Positions 33,109 through 45,211 of a DNA stretch of 64,000 nucleotides are shown here, one piece after another. This DNA comes from Cadophora sp. MPI-SDFR-AT-0126 (Eukaryota; Ascomycota; Leotiomycetes; Helotiales; Ploettnerulaceae), in assembly GCA_020747065.1 (NCBI GenBank), contig JAGMVK010000001.1:3658001-3722000 (forward strand), written 5' to 3'. Numbering within the stretch: position 1 is the first letter of the stretch; each line of letters begins with the position of its first letter. Under the pieces are notes generated by a model. The model had not been told where the DNA came from, did no database searches, and was given only the letters and a program-made list of their open reading frames with translations. The translations under genes and the position numbers were made by a program.

Positions 33109-36100
33109 ATGCAGTTCCTCCATACTCTTTGGTCACTCCGCTCATACAATGCAGCATACCTCTCAGCTCTCAGCCTGGTCGTCATCCAAGTCGGCATAGG
33201 ATGTATAATGCGAGCGTCCCAAACGAGTGGAAAATACACCTTCTCGACATCCGGCTCCGTGACCATTTCCGAGTTCTTCAAATTCCTGATCTCGTCTGCG
33301 TTGATGGTCCGTTCGTCGTTGAGAGCTAGACGAGATCCGGCTGGGACGCACGAGCTCGTTCCGATTGAGGCCGGGGATGTGAGGGAGAACGAGAGAAGCA
33401 ATGATGGTGCTGAGATGGAAAACGAGAAATTGATTTACGGGGGTGGGAAACCCCATGGGAGAGGAAGTCTGGTGGGGGATTATGTAAGGAGTTTGGGGAT
33501 GGTGAGTGTGGAGAATAGGTATGGGTTTGCGAAGTTGGCGTTGTTATATGCACTGATCAACAATACGGTAAGATTTCAACAGTGCACCAGGGAGCGCGAA
33601 GAACACTTACTAATGTCCGAACCACAAACAGATCTTCGTGGCATATAAATTAGCGGATCCAGGTACCATCGCGCTCGTCCGTTCGGGAGTTATCTTCATC
33701 ACAGCACTCATCATGGTCCTCGCTCTTGGTGCGGATATCTCAAAGGTCCAGTGGACGGCCATTATCATTCAGGCATGCCCTCCATTCCCCTTCCTTTTCC
33801 TCGCAAATTTGACGTTGGCCATCCTAACACTCTGTAGCTCTGCGGTCTCGTGACAACTCAATACACTCCAGAAACTGGTACATCCTATCCACTATCCACC
33901 TACATGGTCCTGCTCTTTCAAGTGTTCGTCAGCTCGGTAGCAGGAGTATACAACCAATCTCTTTTGAAAAGCGATCAAGCGTCTCTTCACGCGCAGAATG
34001 CCGTTTTATATGGATGTGGTGTTGTCATCAATGGCATGGTTCATCTGACGCTGAGCTATGTGACGGAAGATGAGCCAGGCCTCTTTGATGGCTATACGAG
34101 CTCGGCGGCGTATTTGGTGATTATGAGTAATGTATTCATCGGATTGGCGATCACAGCGGTGTATAAGTGTAAGTCTCGCTCTTCCATAACTTGAGAGTAT
34201 CCAATCCATCTCATTCTCGCTCACGAGGTGTGGCATTACTCCCTGCAAATGAGCTGATCAGACTTGACCAGATGCCAATGCTGTCATCAAATGTCTCGCC
34301 ACTGCATTCGCAACCGGCATTCTTCTGTACATCTCGCCCATCTTGTTCGGGACCACAATGGCACCGCTCATAATCCCTGGCGGATTGATCGTGTTCATCA
34401 CTTCGTGGCTGTATATGGAATCACCTGCTCCAAAGCGACCCACCTCCTTTGCAGACGAGGTACCACGTAGTCGCCCATTCGACTTCATCCCCTCAGGACC
34501 GGTATGTATTTTTCTTCCAGCCGACCCTCTGGTCGAACCTGAAACTAATACATCCCATCTTCAGAAATGGCGTAACCCTATCCTCGCTCTCTCAACCTTC
34601 TTCTCAATAGTCATAATCGTCTTCTGCGAAACCATGTCCATTCCCGACCTCTCATCTTCGCCCGATACCTCACCCACTCCCATCCTAACTTCCCCCTTCA
34701 ACAACACGCTCGCCTTCATCAGATGGAACGGACACCGACCCGAACGCGTGCCACTAATGGAGAAATACGCGCCTTTCTTCCACACTCTGCACTTCAGCAT
34801 GCCGGGCTTCATTGATCAGCCGCTGAAAACAGAGTACCAGAATCTGACGCATGATAATTGGGGTGATGGATTGGTGACATATGTTCAGATTGCGAGGACT
34901 ATGGAGTGGATTTTGAAGATGCCGAAGAATGAGAGTGAGAGGGAGATTGAGGGTTTGTTGCAGTTCCATTTGTGAGTTTCTTCCTTCTTTCGTTTGTCTA
35001 CTTTTCCTAGGCCTGTTGTTTTGAATTGCTCTCGCTTGGCCCCGTAGCATTCGCGAGATGGTGAAGGGACTAGTCGGAGAGTTGGTGTCTGCAATGACAC
35101 ATTTGATTTGCTGATACCGTTTGAATACAGTGACGCATGGGTCGATCCCATGCATTTTGCCGAAGAAGACTTTAAGAAGATGTGGATAGCCGTCAGCCGG
35201 CACAATGACGGCGCAGGGGGTGGCCCAACATTCCTCTGCATGACAAAACGCACTCGATTCGCAAATTGGGTCGGCATGGATGTCAACCATAACTGGCAAT
35301 ACCCGCTCCTCACCGCGCTCGCCTCCCTCTCCGCTGCCAATACCGACTATGTCTTCAACCCTGACGAATGGTGCACGGGTTGGTCCGACATCTACTATAT
35401 CCCGCGCCACCTCTGGGTCGACTACATCTACCTGGCCTACACATTCGCCGCGCACTCAGTCTTCCACGAAATGGCCGTTCCGACTATCTTGCATATCCTA
35501 GATCAGACGAGGAGAACGAACGAGCTGTCGAGTATCATAACTTTCATTGGGGACTGTTACGGGGGTTGTTGTGCCCCTGGCGCCGGGATGGAAGACTTGC
35601 TCGCACATAGGTGTGGGCACAAATTGGATTATAGGGGCCGAGAAGTGGTCGAGGCGCATTACGAGAGGTTGGACTATGCGGCGAGTGTGCTCGGTACTGA
35701 AATCGGAAGACCGCAATGGCTGAGTCCAGAAGCTCAAGCACACAGGGTAAATTGGACTGCGTTCGAAAGCAGTTTAAGCCCAGAAGCAAGACGAAAGCTG
35801 GATGAAGCGAGGTTCAATACGAGGCTGGGAAAGACGATGGGGCACAATATGCCGGAGAACTTTCCATTCAATGCGACGGGCATTGAACCGCCGCCTACAA
35901 CTGCAGAGTTGAGGAAGGCGGAGCAGGAGAAGAAAAAGAAAATTGAGGCGCAGAAGTTGGCGGCGGCCGAGAAACAGGCGAACGAGCAGAAAGCCAAGGA
36001 GGAGCAGATGAAGAAGGAAGGTAATAGAAAAGCAGAGGCGCAGAGATTGAAGGATTTGGAGTTGGAAAAGTTGAAGCTCGAGGAGCAGCTGAAGAAAGAA

Positions 36101-36160
36101 AAGGGCGGTGCGAAAACAAAAGGAAAGGAAGTGGCCGCGGCAGTGGAAAATGAGACTTGA
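33109..36160 (+). CDS. Nucleotide-sugar transporter fused to a lumenal domain (probable glycosyltransferase-like)
   Basis: Six exons (33109-33567, 33632-33772, 33838-34168, 34272-34501, 34565-34971, 35131-36160) give about 865 residues. Residues 1-385 are an SLC35-type (UDP-galactose/CMP-sialic-acid-like) transporter, with about ten spans and the KYANAVIKCLATAFATG block near the end. A further span (about 391-412, LALSTFFSIVIIVFC) would place the rest in the Golgi lumen. That rest (about 420-770) contains FHFDAWVDPMHF near 523 and GWSDIYYIPRHLW near 607, with cysteines and N-glycosylation sequons. It resembles a metal-dependent glycosyltransferase-like fold, but no named family is certain. 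The end is a lysine/glutamate coiled coil (about 781-860). Intron 2 (33773-33837) uses a GC donor. All exons join in one frame, so this is a true fusion unless a stop was missed. Confidence 0.82.
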
Positions 36161-37975
36161 TGTGCGTGTCTCTAGATGGAGATGATGCAGCCTAGAAGTG
36201 GCGGAACGAATACACAGGGTTTGATTGATGAAACACAATGTTATAGATCTGGCCGTATCTGGATCCAGTTTAGCGATCTTGGACTGCATTGTTGTAAAAT
36301 AGTTGAATGAATCTCGCTTGTTTGTTGACATAATGTCGAAATCGACGAGCTTGGACCCTGCGATGACTTTGAGAAAGATGAAGCATTCGTGAGCGTTGTA
36401 CATATGGAAGGTATATTCGTGGTGAAGGTGGGAGGATGTCACTCATGCGTTGGAGGAATGATGTTCCTTGCCACGAGCAGCGAGCTGACAGTCCACAGAT
36501 TATCTCAAGTCCACTGTTCCAGTAGCAGAAGACCGTTTTGATAGTTCAGAAAGTGTGGCCAGAGCCCAGCATTCGATTCCGTAATCCGATGCCCCGAATG
36601 GGATGCGATGGTAGGGGTAACGAAGGAATGTGCTGTATGGGCGGTGACGACCCAGCGAGATATAGACTTATGAAATAGAAAGCATGCAGCGAGAGAGCCA
36701 AGCTGCATATTGAAAGATGAAGACCGTGGACGTAAGGAACAACTCAAGAGCATACAACGCATCTTAAAGTGGTATACATCAATCTGCACTAGCTGCAAGG
36801 AGATATAAATGAAGAGACTCGAACTGGAGCAATCCGCAGCGTTCGTCGAACTAAGCTCTGTGCTCGGGCTACCTTGGATGCGAGCTACCTCTTCCACAAC
36901 ATGACGACGTGGGCTTTGACCTACATGTATAAGTGAGATGGATCAACGTATTCTCCTCCATGTGTCGCAGTTAATGTGTTTTTGGGACACACAGGTGGAG
37001 GTGTTCGAGATCAATTGCCTCCCACTGCCAGTTCCGCAGCGTAACCAGAGAAGTCTTCACCATCTGCTTCATCATCCCAGGTCATGTAAGGTTATTCGAA
37101 GGAAGGAGGGAAGGAGGGAAGAATTTAAGACTAGAGAGCTTCGTGAACGTTAGCACAGCTCCAACCATCGTGAAAACAGGACATTGGGACTGATCGCAAG
37201 TGAAAAATCAGAGGTGCATTTGCATGCTTGGTATCTCGCCATAACACGGTTCTTGAGGCCGCTCAGTAACACGGACCAATGTTGCTCATCATAGAGGGTA
37301 GGTGTCGAATGGGAAGTGCTATCCGGGGTGAAGCCAACAGCTCCCAAACGTAGCAGAACGGGAGAGTGAAGAAAGAACGTACCAATTAGAACAGCAGCAA
37401 AGTCAGATAGCCGCTCTGCACACATACCGATGTCCTCCATGCTACCAGAAAGCTTCTGTGACTAATGACTTGTTCAATTGATCATTTGGAATAACAGTGC
37501 CGTTGACGAAGATAGGTAGATACCACGGGGAGGCTCCAGCCCGGCAATGAAAGTGCAATGTGATTAATTGACCGTCATGATCAGGGCGCTGCCTATGATC
37601 AGTGACATGGCAAGAAACCAAGAGCTGTGGTCGACTGCTGAAATAGAGAAGGAAGAAGACTTGAAGCAGAAAAAAAAAGACAAAAGGCTCGAGTGGATCT
37701 CGAAAATCTTAGCGCGATTGACCCACCACGTGACCGTGTTCCTGTTCAACGCCACTAGCTCGAAGGGGCAGCTGCCACAACTTCGAGCTACATCAACAGC
37801 TGTCTTTTGAAAACTCTCATTCGAGGATTCAAACGGTTGTCCTCGGCTCAAGACACACAGGTTTCGCCAAAAGTCCATGACTTCGCTGCTCTCATCTTTG
37901 AAAGCTGCTGTTACTTCTGCTCTAAGACTACCATTCAGAACCCCGCCAACACCTATTGCAGCTTCCATTCGCACC
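36161..37975. other. Intergenic, no gene supported
   Basis: A 1.8-kb gap. Minus-strand frames of up to about 130 codons (36505-36897, 37150-37440) have no family resemblance and uneven composition, so they are not annotated. A GGAAGGAGGG purine tract lies near 37102-37125. Confidence 0.5.
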
Positions 37976-40204
37976 ATGGCTACTACGACCTCCATCACCA
38001 TGCCTCGTGACCCAACTACTGTCTCGAATTACAATAATTGTAGGTAAAGCTTCCTTGGAAGTGGGGTAACCAAGCTTCAGAGCATGCGCTGTAGCGATGA
38101 CCAGATACCAGATGGCTTCATCTCTGGATCTGTAGTGCATATCTTGAATCTCAAAACATATCAAATATCAAAGCAGCGCTTGGAACTCTGGATATCGGGA
38201 CGATTGCTGCTCTGGCGTTGAATGATTCTTAAATATGTCGTTTGAACAATCAGAATAGGCTAACAAATCCCAGGGAAAACAAAACACACCATCGCTGATT
38301 TCGCCATCGACTTCAAGAAGCAGCGCCTCACCGGAACAGTAACTCTCTTCTTGGAATCTATCACTGAGAAGGAATCAGAGGAGATCATTCTCGACACATC
38401 CTACTTGGACATCAGCGAAGTCACGGTCAATGGCAGCAAGACCAAAGACTGGAAACTCGCCGACAGGTCCGAGCCATATGGCAGCCCACTTTCCATCAAA
38501 ACCCCAGGAGGAGCATCCAAAGGATCTACAGTCGAAGTGAGCATCGCTCTCGCCACCACCGAGAAATGCACCGCTCTTCAATGGCTCCCACCATCTCAGA
38601 CGGGAAACAAGAAATACCCGTACATGTTCTCTCAATGCGAGGCCATCCACAATAGATCTATCTTCCCGTGCCAAGACACTCCTGACGTGAAGAGCACGTA
38701 CGATTTCCGTATTCGTTCTCCTCTTCCAGTTGTTGCGAGTGGTCTTTCGACTGGCGCTTCAGCTTTCAAGCATGGAGAAGAGGGCGAGGCTGGCACCCTT
38801 TTGTATACTTTCCATCAGGAGATCCCAATCCCGTCTTACCTCTTTGCTATTGCCTCGGGTGATATCGCTACTGCCGCCATTGGGCCTCGTTCGCTTGTCT
38901 CTACTGGACCCGAGGAACTCTCTGATTCCAAGTGGGAGCTCGAAAATGACATTGAGAAGTACATTGAGGTCGCAGAGAAACTGATCTTCCCATACAAATG
39001 GACACAGTACAACGTTCTGGTTCTACCACCAAGTTTTCCCTATGGAGGAATGGAGAATCCCATCTTCACGTTTGCAACTCCTACAATTATCAGTGGTGAT
39101 CGAGAGAACATCGATGTCATTGCTCATGAACTTGCTCACAGCTGGAGTGGGAACTTGGTCTCGAACGCCAGTTGGGAACACATGTAAGTGCCTATTCTTT
39201 GATCATGATGTTTGCTAATCTTGGCAAGGTGGTTGAATGAAGGTTGGACTGTGTACCTTGAACGTCGTATCCAAGCTGCTGTTCATGGTGAACCTCATCG
39301 TGACTTCTCAGCAATCATTGGATGGAAAGCTTTGGGTTAATTCCTTCCTCCATATCGTCTACACCTACTGACATGATATCAGAGGACTCTGTTAGTAACT
39401 TTGGTGCTGACCATGAGTTCACCAAACTTGTCATTGATCTCAAGGGCAAAGACCCTGACGATTCTTTCAGCAGCATCCCTTACGAAAAAGTAAAGCTCAG
39501 CTCCTGCCCATCTCAACAACTCTAACAAAAGCCAGGGTTTCCACTTCCTCTACTACCTCGAGAAACTCGTCGGCAAACCAGCCTTCGATAAATTCATCCC
39601 CCACTACTTCACAACCTGGTCCCAAAAGTCCCTCGACTCTTACGACTTCAAAGCCACCCTCCTCGATTTCTTCGCATCCGACAGCGCCTCCGCCAAATCC
39701 CTCCAATCCGTCGACTGGGACGCCTGGTTCTACAAGCCCGGACTCCCACCCAAGCCCAAATTCGACACCAGCATGGTCGACCGCTGCTACGCCCTCGCAG
39801 AATCCTGGTCCTCCCCATCATACAAACCTTCCCCATCCGACATCCAAGGCCTCACAGCCAACCAAATCGTCGTCTTCCTCGAGAAAGTCCAGCTCTTCGA
39901 AACTCCCCTCTCACCATCTCAATCCCAAGCCATGGGTAAAGCGTACAATCTCGCTACATCTCGTAATGTGGAGCTCAGTTTCCGCTATTTCGGCATCGGG
40001 TTGACGGCTAAGGACGAGACGGTTTATCATCCTACTGCTGAGTTACTAGGCACAGTTGGACGAATGAAGTTCGTAAGACCTTTGTATAGGAAGTTGAATA
40101 AGGTGGATAGGAAGTTGGCGCTTGAGACTTTTGAGAAGAATAGGGATTTCTATCATCCGATTTGTAGGGACATGGTGGAGAAGGATTTGAAGGTTGGGCA
40201 TTAA
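37976..40204 (+). CDS. Leukotriene A4 hydrolase-type M1 aminopeptidase
   Basis: Five exons (37976-38039, 38274-39183, 39229-39335, 39383-39489, 39536-40204) encode about 618 residues, the usual length for fungal LTA4H. The start exon [21 protein letters not shown] joins to [14 protein letters not shown], the conserved N-terminal domain opening. GGMEN (exopeptidase motif) is near residue 280, the zinc site HELAH near 305, and the downstream glutamate in WLNEGW completes the HExxH-(18)-E signature. The C-terminal helical domain ends in VGH. It is a soluble zinc enzyme that trims peptides and, in animals, hydrolyses LTA4; the yeast homologue is Lap2. The first intron is long (234 nt), and the intron at 39336-39382 has a weak GTTAAT donor. 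Confidence 0.93.
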
Positions 40205-40468
40205 ACTGCGCCTGGCAGGAGCCATGTGAAGAGGAAGCTATATGCAGATAGTCATCCCGAAATCTACTAGCTAGATTTTCTTATGGGGCAAATGGCAAAT
40301 TCGAAATATCATGTCACACAAGGTCGATGACAAGAATATCAAAGCATCGCGTCTACTCCAAGATGAAATTTTGCGCGAAACCAACTCCTAGGACTCAGAG
40401 TATCTTACATGGCCCTGCCCTACCTATGAAGCAATCACCCGAGCACAACACGCCATGTCTCTCTCCCC

Positions 40469-41383
40469 TCAAATCCCCGCCAACCTCCTGACAGCAGCAT
40501 TACCCAACGTCCTCCCCTCCCCACTCACCCCCTTCCCCTCCAGCGCCTCCCCCCCTCCCATCGCCAACTCCACCAGCACCTTCCCCAACTCCCTCGTCGG
40601 GCTCATCAAGCCCTGCACACCAGGCAGCACCCTCAGCACCGGCAGCGCCAGCGCCTCAGCCCAGTTCCTCGACCCCACCCACTGGTGGATCTCAGTATGT
40701 TCCTTCATGTCTACGCCGCCGGGACGGACGCTCAGAGGCCGGAGGTTGGAGTACGCGGGGTCCTTGGAGAGGGAGAGGAGCGAGGATTCGGCGAGGCCTT
40801 TGGTGCGTGCCCAGTGCTGGGTTAGGAAGGAGGGTGTGGGCGTGGCGCCTTCGCCGGAGATGTAGATGAATGTTAGGGGGGAAGGGGGGGTTGTTTTCGA
40901 GAGGGCGCGGGCGAAGGAGAGGGGGTAGGTGAGCGTTATGCGTTCGTATTCTCTAGGTTGCCGAGTTAGTAAAGATCGCCCTTCTTGTAAATCCCACTGT
41001 TCCTCTCCTTCAAGACCTGCCAAATCCTCCAACGTCGAGCATCGAGCATCGAGCAGCGATACTGAAAACCCAAATGTTGAAGAAGACAATAAAACCTCGC
41101 GAACACAACCAGATGTAAACTCAACTTACTCCTTCCCGACCTGCGACGCACTAATGCCCAACGCCCACACCACACCCTTCACATCCTTCAACCCGTCCAA
41201 AACCTCATCCCCATACTCCGCGAAATCCTTGTGTATGATCACCATTGCTTTGGCGTGCCCCTCTGCTTGTGCGACCGGTCTGCGCGAGAGGATGCTGATC
41301 TTTGAGATCGAGGGCGTGGTGAGCATTGTTTGCAGGACAGCGGAGCCAACGAGGCCTGTCGCGCCGGTGAGGACGAGGTGCAT
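40469..41383 (-). CDS. FMP52/HTATIP2-like NAD(P)-binding protein
   Basis: Two exons (41383-41130 and 40952-40469) with a 177-nt intron give about 245 residues. MHLVLTGATGLVGSAVL holds the GxxGxxG dinucleotide motif typical of FMP52 and HTATIP2 (CC3/TIP30) atypical short-chain reductases. Other blocks are VVWALGIS, FIYISGEGA and LRPLSVRPGGVDMKEH. Yeast Fmp52 is associated with the outer mitochondrial membrane; function is unclear. The C-terminus (GRTLGNAAVRRLAGI) is normal. The splice acceptor was set by frame restoration, so the residue or two at the junction may be off. GC-rich codons are used heavily in exon 2. Confidence 0.8.
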
Positions 41384-42907
41384 TGTTTCTGTTTCTGTTT
41401 GTGGTAATGGAAGAGGTGGGAGAAGGTTGTTCGAAGGGAGGGGAGCGCGGTTGATGGGTAGGGAGAATGAGTAAAGTGAAAGGGAGCTTGGAGAGGGAAG
41501 GGAAGGGAAGGGGAGGAGCAGAAAGGAAACGGAAAGAGATATACCTCACCGTTATCCGCACATGCTGTTGTGTTACTCGCCAGCCAGCCAGCAGCGGACA
41601 TTACCATGGAACATGGACTTAAAGGCGTCGTTACTCTACGAACGAGGCTGAAGATGGAGATTCAGCAGCGGATGGTCGTTTATTTTTCGGCCGCGCGCCC
41701 CGCTGGCGCCTTGAATACTGAGCCTCCATTGGTTGTTGTTCCCCCATTTCAGAGTCTCACTTCTGGGAAAGGTGGGGCTGTCAGCATGTTGCATGAGGTG
41801 GACCTGGGCTCGAGACGATTCGGACTTTTGGACTGTCATCAGGTCCGATTGGGGATGAACAGATTAACGTGAGGGGTCAAGACGTCTTGCATTCTCCGTT
41901 GTATACCCTGCAGGTGGTAACAAGAAGGGGTAATTTGGAAATTTGAAATTGATGGCAGTATCAAGATACTTATCTCGAAACACTAAAGAGAAACGAACGA
42001 GAAGATCAATGGCATTTTATAACTCTCACAATATCACTTGGAATCAACATAGCAGGCATGAGAGTGAGTGATTACATGTAGATATCTTTTCTTGTTTTTA
42101 TTTGCCACGATGAAGTACATCTGGACATGAATTTCGCCCCGATCTGTATCAGAAGCATCCATTCCATTCCAACTTCCCATTCAATCTCTACTATACAATC
42201 TCCAATTCCCAATCCCAATCCCAACCAGCACCTTCAAATCCCCCCAAACGGTGACCTGATTGAATTATACATAAAAAGAACCTAAGAGAGAACAAGCAAG
42301 GCAGGAACGATATCGACTGCCGACAGGAACATTTTCCTCCTGATATTTGAATAGACAACCCAAGCGCCTGTAAATGTTGGTATCGAACAACAACTGTAAC
42401 AGTAGCAATGAAGATATGCAAACAAAAAGAGGTATGTGAGATAAAAGATGCGTGATGCAAAAGTGTGTTAATGAGAGTAGAGAAGGTAAAAATGTACGTG
42501 GTATGCGACTCGGGCTATGTAGCCATCGAGGTTGATAAAACAGAAAGTAGCGATGCGGGAAGCAGTGTAAAGCAGCAGCGTGCGCTATGCAGAGAAAATC
42601 CAGGTAAAGTACTGCAGAATAACGTGTTGTGGTCGTTCGTCCAAGTCGTGTGGTAGCAGCAGTATGAGTGAGTCGTTTCGTAAAGCATCAAGCGTCGAAA
42701 TCGTAAGGAATGTAAGAACGTAAGCAAGACTATCCCTCTTCGCCTTTGCATAAAGCAATGTGGCTTGGGTAAGTGTGTGTAAAGGAGCGTGATAGCGTCG
42801 AGCCATAAGCCAGCCGTAAGCGCGAAATCGGAAAAAGTAAACAAAACAGAAAACGGTAACATCGCTTCGTGGTCCATCGATCCATGTGTCCATGCATGAA
42901 TTCAAAT
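41384..42907. other. Intergenic; polypurine tract, 3' region of Uds1 gene
   Basis: The first few hundred bases are the promoter of the FMP52-like gene and include a GAGGGAAGGGAAGGG tract (41489-41512). The remainder is probably the 3' untranslated region of the long Uds1 gene. Frames such as 42515-42877 (minus) look like chance openings. Confidence 0.5.
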
Positions 42908-45211
42908 TCAGTTCTTCAACTTCCCCGCGCTCCTCTGCTTGTGTAGTGCCATGCCCTCGAAAGCAACAGCATTCAACAGCATCGGCAGCGGCTCCTCTTC
43001 CTTCTTCTCCACCACCGGCGTCGCGGCCTCGAGAGCTGGCTCCTCGCCCATCCGCTTGATCTCATCCTCGACATCGGCCATCAAAGCAGAGATATCGCTA
43101 TCGGCGTAGATGCGGATACTTTCCACAGCACGACGACTCATCCTCAACGGTGCCTCCGGAGACGAAACCTTGACTTCCTCCACTACGCGCTCGAGACGTT
43201 CCGGCGATGAGGACTTGGTAGGCGAGCGAGGCGGCGTGCTAGGTCCTTGAGCCTGACTCGTAACATGCGCTTTGACATTTTCACCACCACCCAACAGCAA
43301 ACCCACCGCCTCATCAGACGTTGGCGACGGAGCAGGGCTCATGAGCAGTGCAGCAGCGACATGCTCCAACAACTTTTGCCTGACTCTCGTACGTCTATTC
43401 TCTGCCTGCTCGAGCTTCGACACCCAGTCGTCGATACTGGTATCCAGCTCGCTGAGCGCTTCTTCCTGCCGCAACATGCTCTCGTGACTGAAACGTGCAA
43501 CACGCGGGCTGCGAAGGTAGGTGCAGATGCGTTCGTGGAGGTTGCGACGGCCGGAACGGAGAGAGCGGTGGGTCTTGCGAAGGTATTCGCAGCGCTCGTC
43601 GAGGGCGCGGAGTTCCCGAGAGAGGGCTTCGACGTCTTTGGCGCAGAGGACATGGAAGCGGGAGGCTTGGCCGATGGCTTGTTTGCGGAGAGTGGCGATC
43701 TCGCTTGTGGGGAGGTGGGCGTGTGCTGTGGTTGCAGTGTGGCCGGTTGGGAGGTGCTCGAAGGCGCGTTGTTCTTCGGAGCGGTCTCGCGGTGAGCAGG
43801 TCTCTGAAGATTGGGGTTGTGCCTGGGAGGGAGGGTCGGATCCTGATGTTGGAATTGAGGGCGAGCGTTTGGAGGTGGAGCGTTTGACGGGAGAGCCGTC
43901 GGATGGGGTACGCTTCTTTGGACGGCCTCGGTCCATAATTGAGGCCGAACTCTCGGATTCATGTCTTCGGTGTCCTTTCAAAGTTGGACCTACAGGGAAT
44001 GATCGTTGGTGAGAGAGTGAGTGTTGTGCGGCATCTGATGAGCTTTTGCTGTGGCCCATGTGACCTGAATTTGTGCTACTTGTCACTGGGGAGCAAGAAG
44101 TTCCGTTCCATGGTCTAGGTGATGAGCGACCCTCGACAGGGAACTGGGGATTTGGGAGTGGTTTCGGTGACGATCGTCCTTCCTGCGGGAGCTGAGGAAG
44201 AGCAAAGGGAGTATTAGGCGTCGTTGAGACTGACGTTACGGCAGTGGAGGCTGATAGCAAACTGGTGGATGACCCTGACATGGGAGTATATGGAGAGGCC
44301 CGTGGGTGTGGGGAGCCTTCTTTCATCCGGGCAGACTTTGGAGGCACATCCGGGGGTGTACCATAACTTCCACTTCCCGAGCGCGAACGCAGACGGGAAG
44401 TAGATGATTGCTGGGTAAGTCTCTGAGGTTGCGAGGAAGTTGATTGGGGGATGACCAGCGGCGCCAGGGATTTGGGGGAGAGCGGCTGTTGTTTCGGCGA
44501 AGCAGATCGAGATTTGTTGCGAGAAGAGTATGAAGTTGGTGCTGGGAGCGGCTGAGAGACGTCCTCGTTTTCGGAAATGTGGCTGTCGACCTGTATATTC
44601 GCTTGAGCCTGTCCGTTACTTCCACCATCCGGAGATATAGCCATCTCAGCATTCTCATCCAATGCAGGTCCGGATATGCAGGAGAGCATACTCTCGCCGA
44701 ACACATGCTGGCGCCAGCTGTTACCGGGTGCACTAATAGATCGCTCGTGCAGTGGTGGTCGACCGGGTATAGTAGCTAGGACATCTAATCAGTTTCATGA
44801 AACAAATCAGAACCCTCCCATCCCCAAACTTTACTCACGAGAATCCATGGCAACTTCCTGCACCGTTGTCATTGGACCTAGTTCTGTTGGCATGCTGGGT
44901 TTCCGTCGACGGTTGACAGGCTGCTCCTTCGTTTTCATTCCGAGCCGTAGAGCGCTTGTGAGTAAGGACCGGTCCTTTTCATTCATTCCATTCTGTCCCG
45001 TCGTTGTCGATTGTGATGACTCTACATCACCATTCTTCTGTCCTGCAGCTATCGATAACTTTTCCTTCGCCGCTGGAAAGAGCTGGTATTTCCGAGGCTC
45101 TGTTGGTTGATGCATCCTCCACACATACTTCTCAGAGTCATCGGCGGATGAGCTGTCGTTTGTCTGTGTAATCTTCAGTGAACGTGTCCGACGAATGTGT
45201 TGGCCGAACAT
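42908..45211 (-). CDS. Uds1-domain protein (up-regulated during septation)
   Basis: Two exons (45211-44839 and 44775-42908) encode about 746 residues. The N-terminal two-thirds are a disordered, proline/serine-rich stretch with many SPxP and SPK-type sites, likely phosphorylation targets. Residues about 486-606 form a coiled Uds1 domain (PF15456): FHVLCAKDVEALSRELRALD, LRSGRRNLHERICTYL and the run ending in TRVRQKLLEHVAAAL. Uds1 proteins are induced around septation and associate with growth sites. The start at 45211 (MFGQHIRRTRSLKI) is the first good ATG. The intron (63 nt) is supported by the continuation PTIPGRPPLHERSISAPG. Fungal-specific and conserved, so probably a housekeeping gene. 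Confidence 0.88.

Noticed and set aside
36505..36897. 130-codon minus-strand frame
   Set aside because: No family resemblance, odd composition and no splice-consistent extension; likely chance.
41489..41512. GGGAAGGG tract considered as a regulatory or recombination element
   Set aside because: Simple polypurine slippage repeat; no other evidence.
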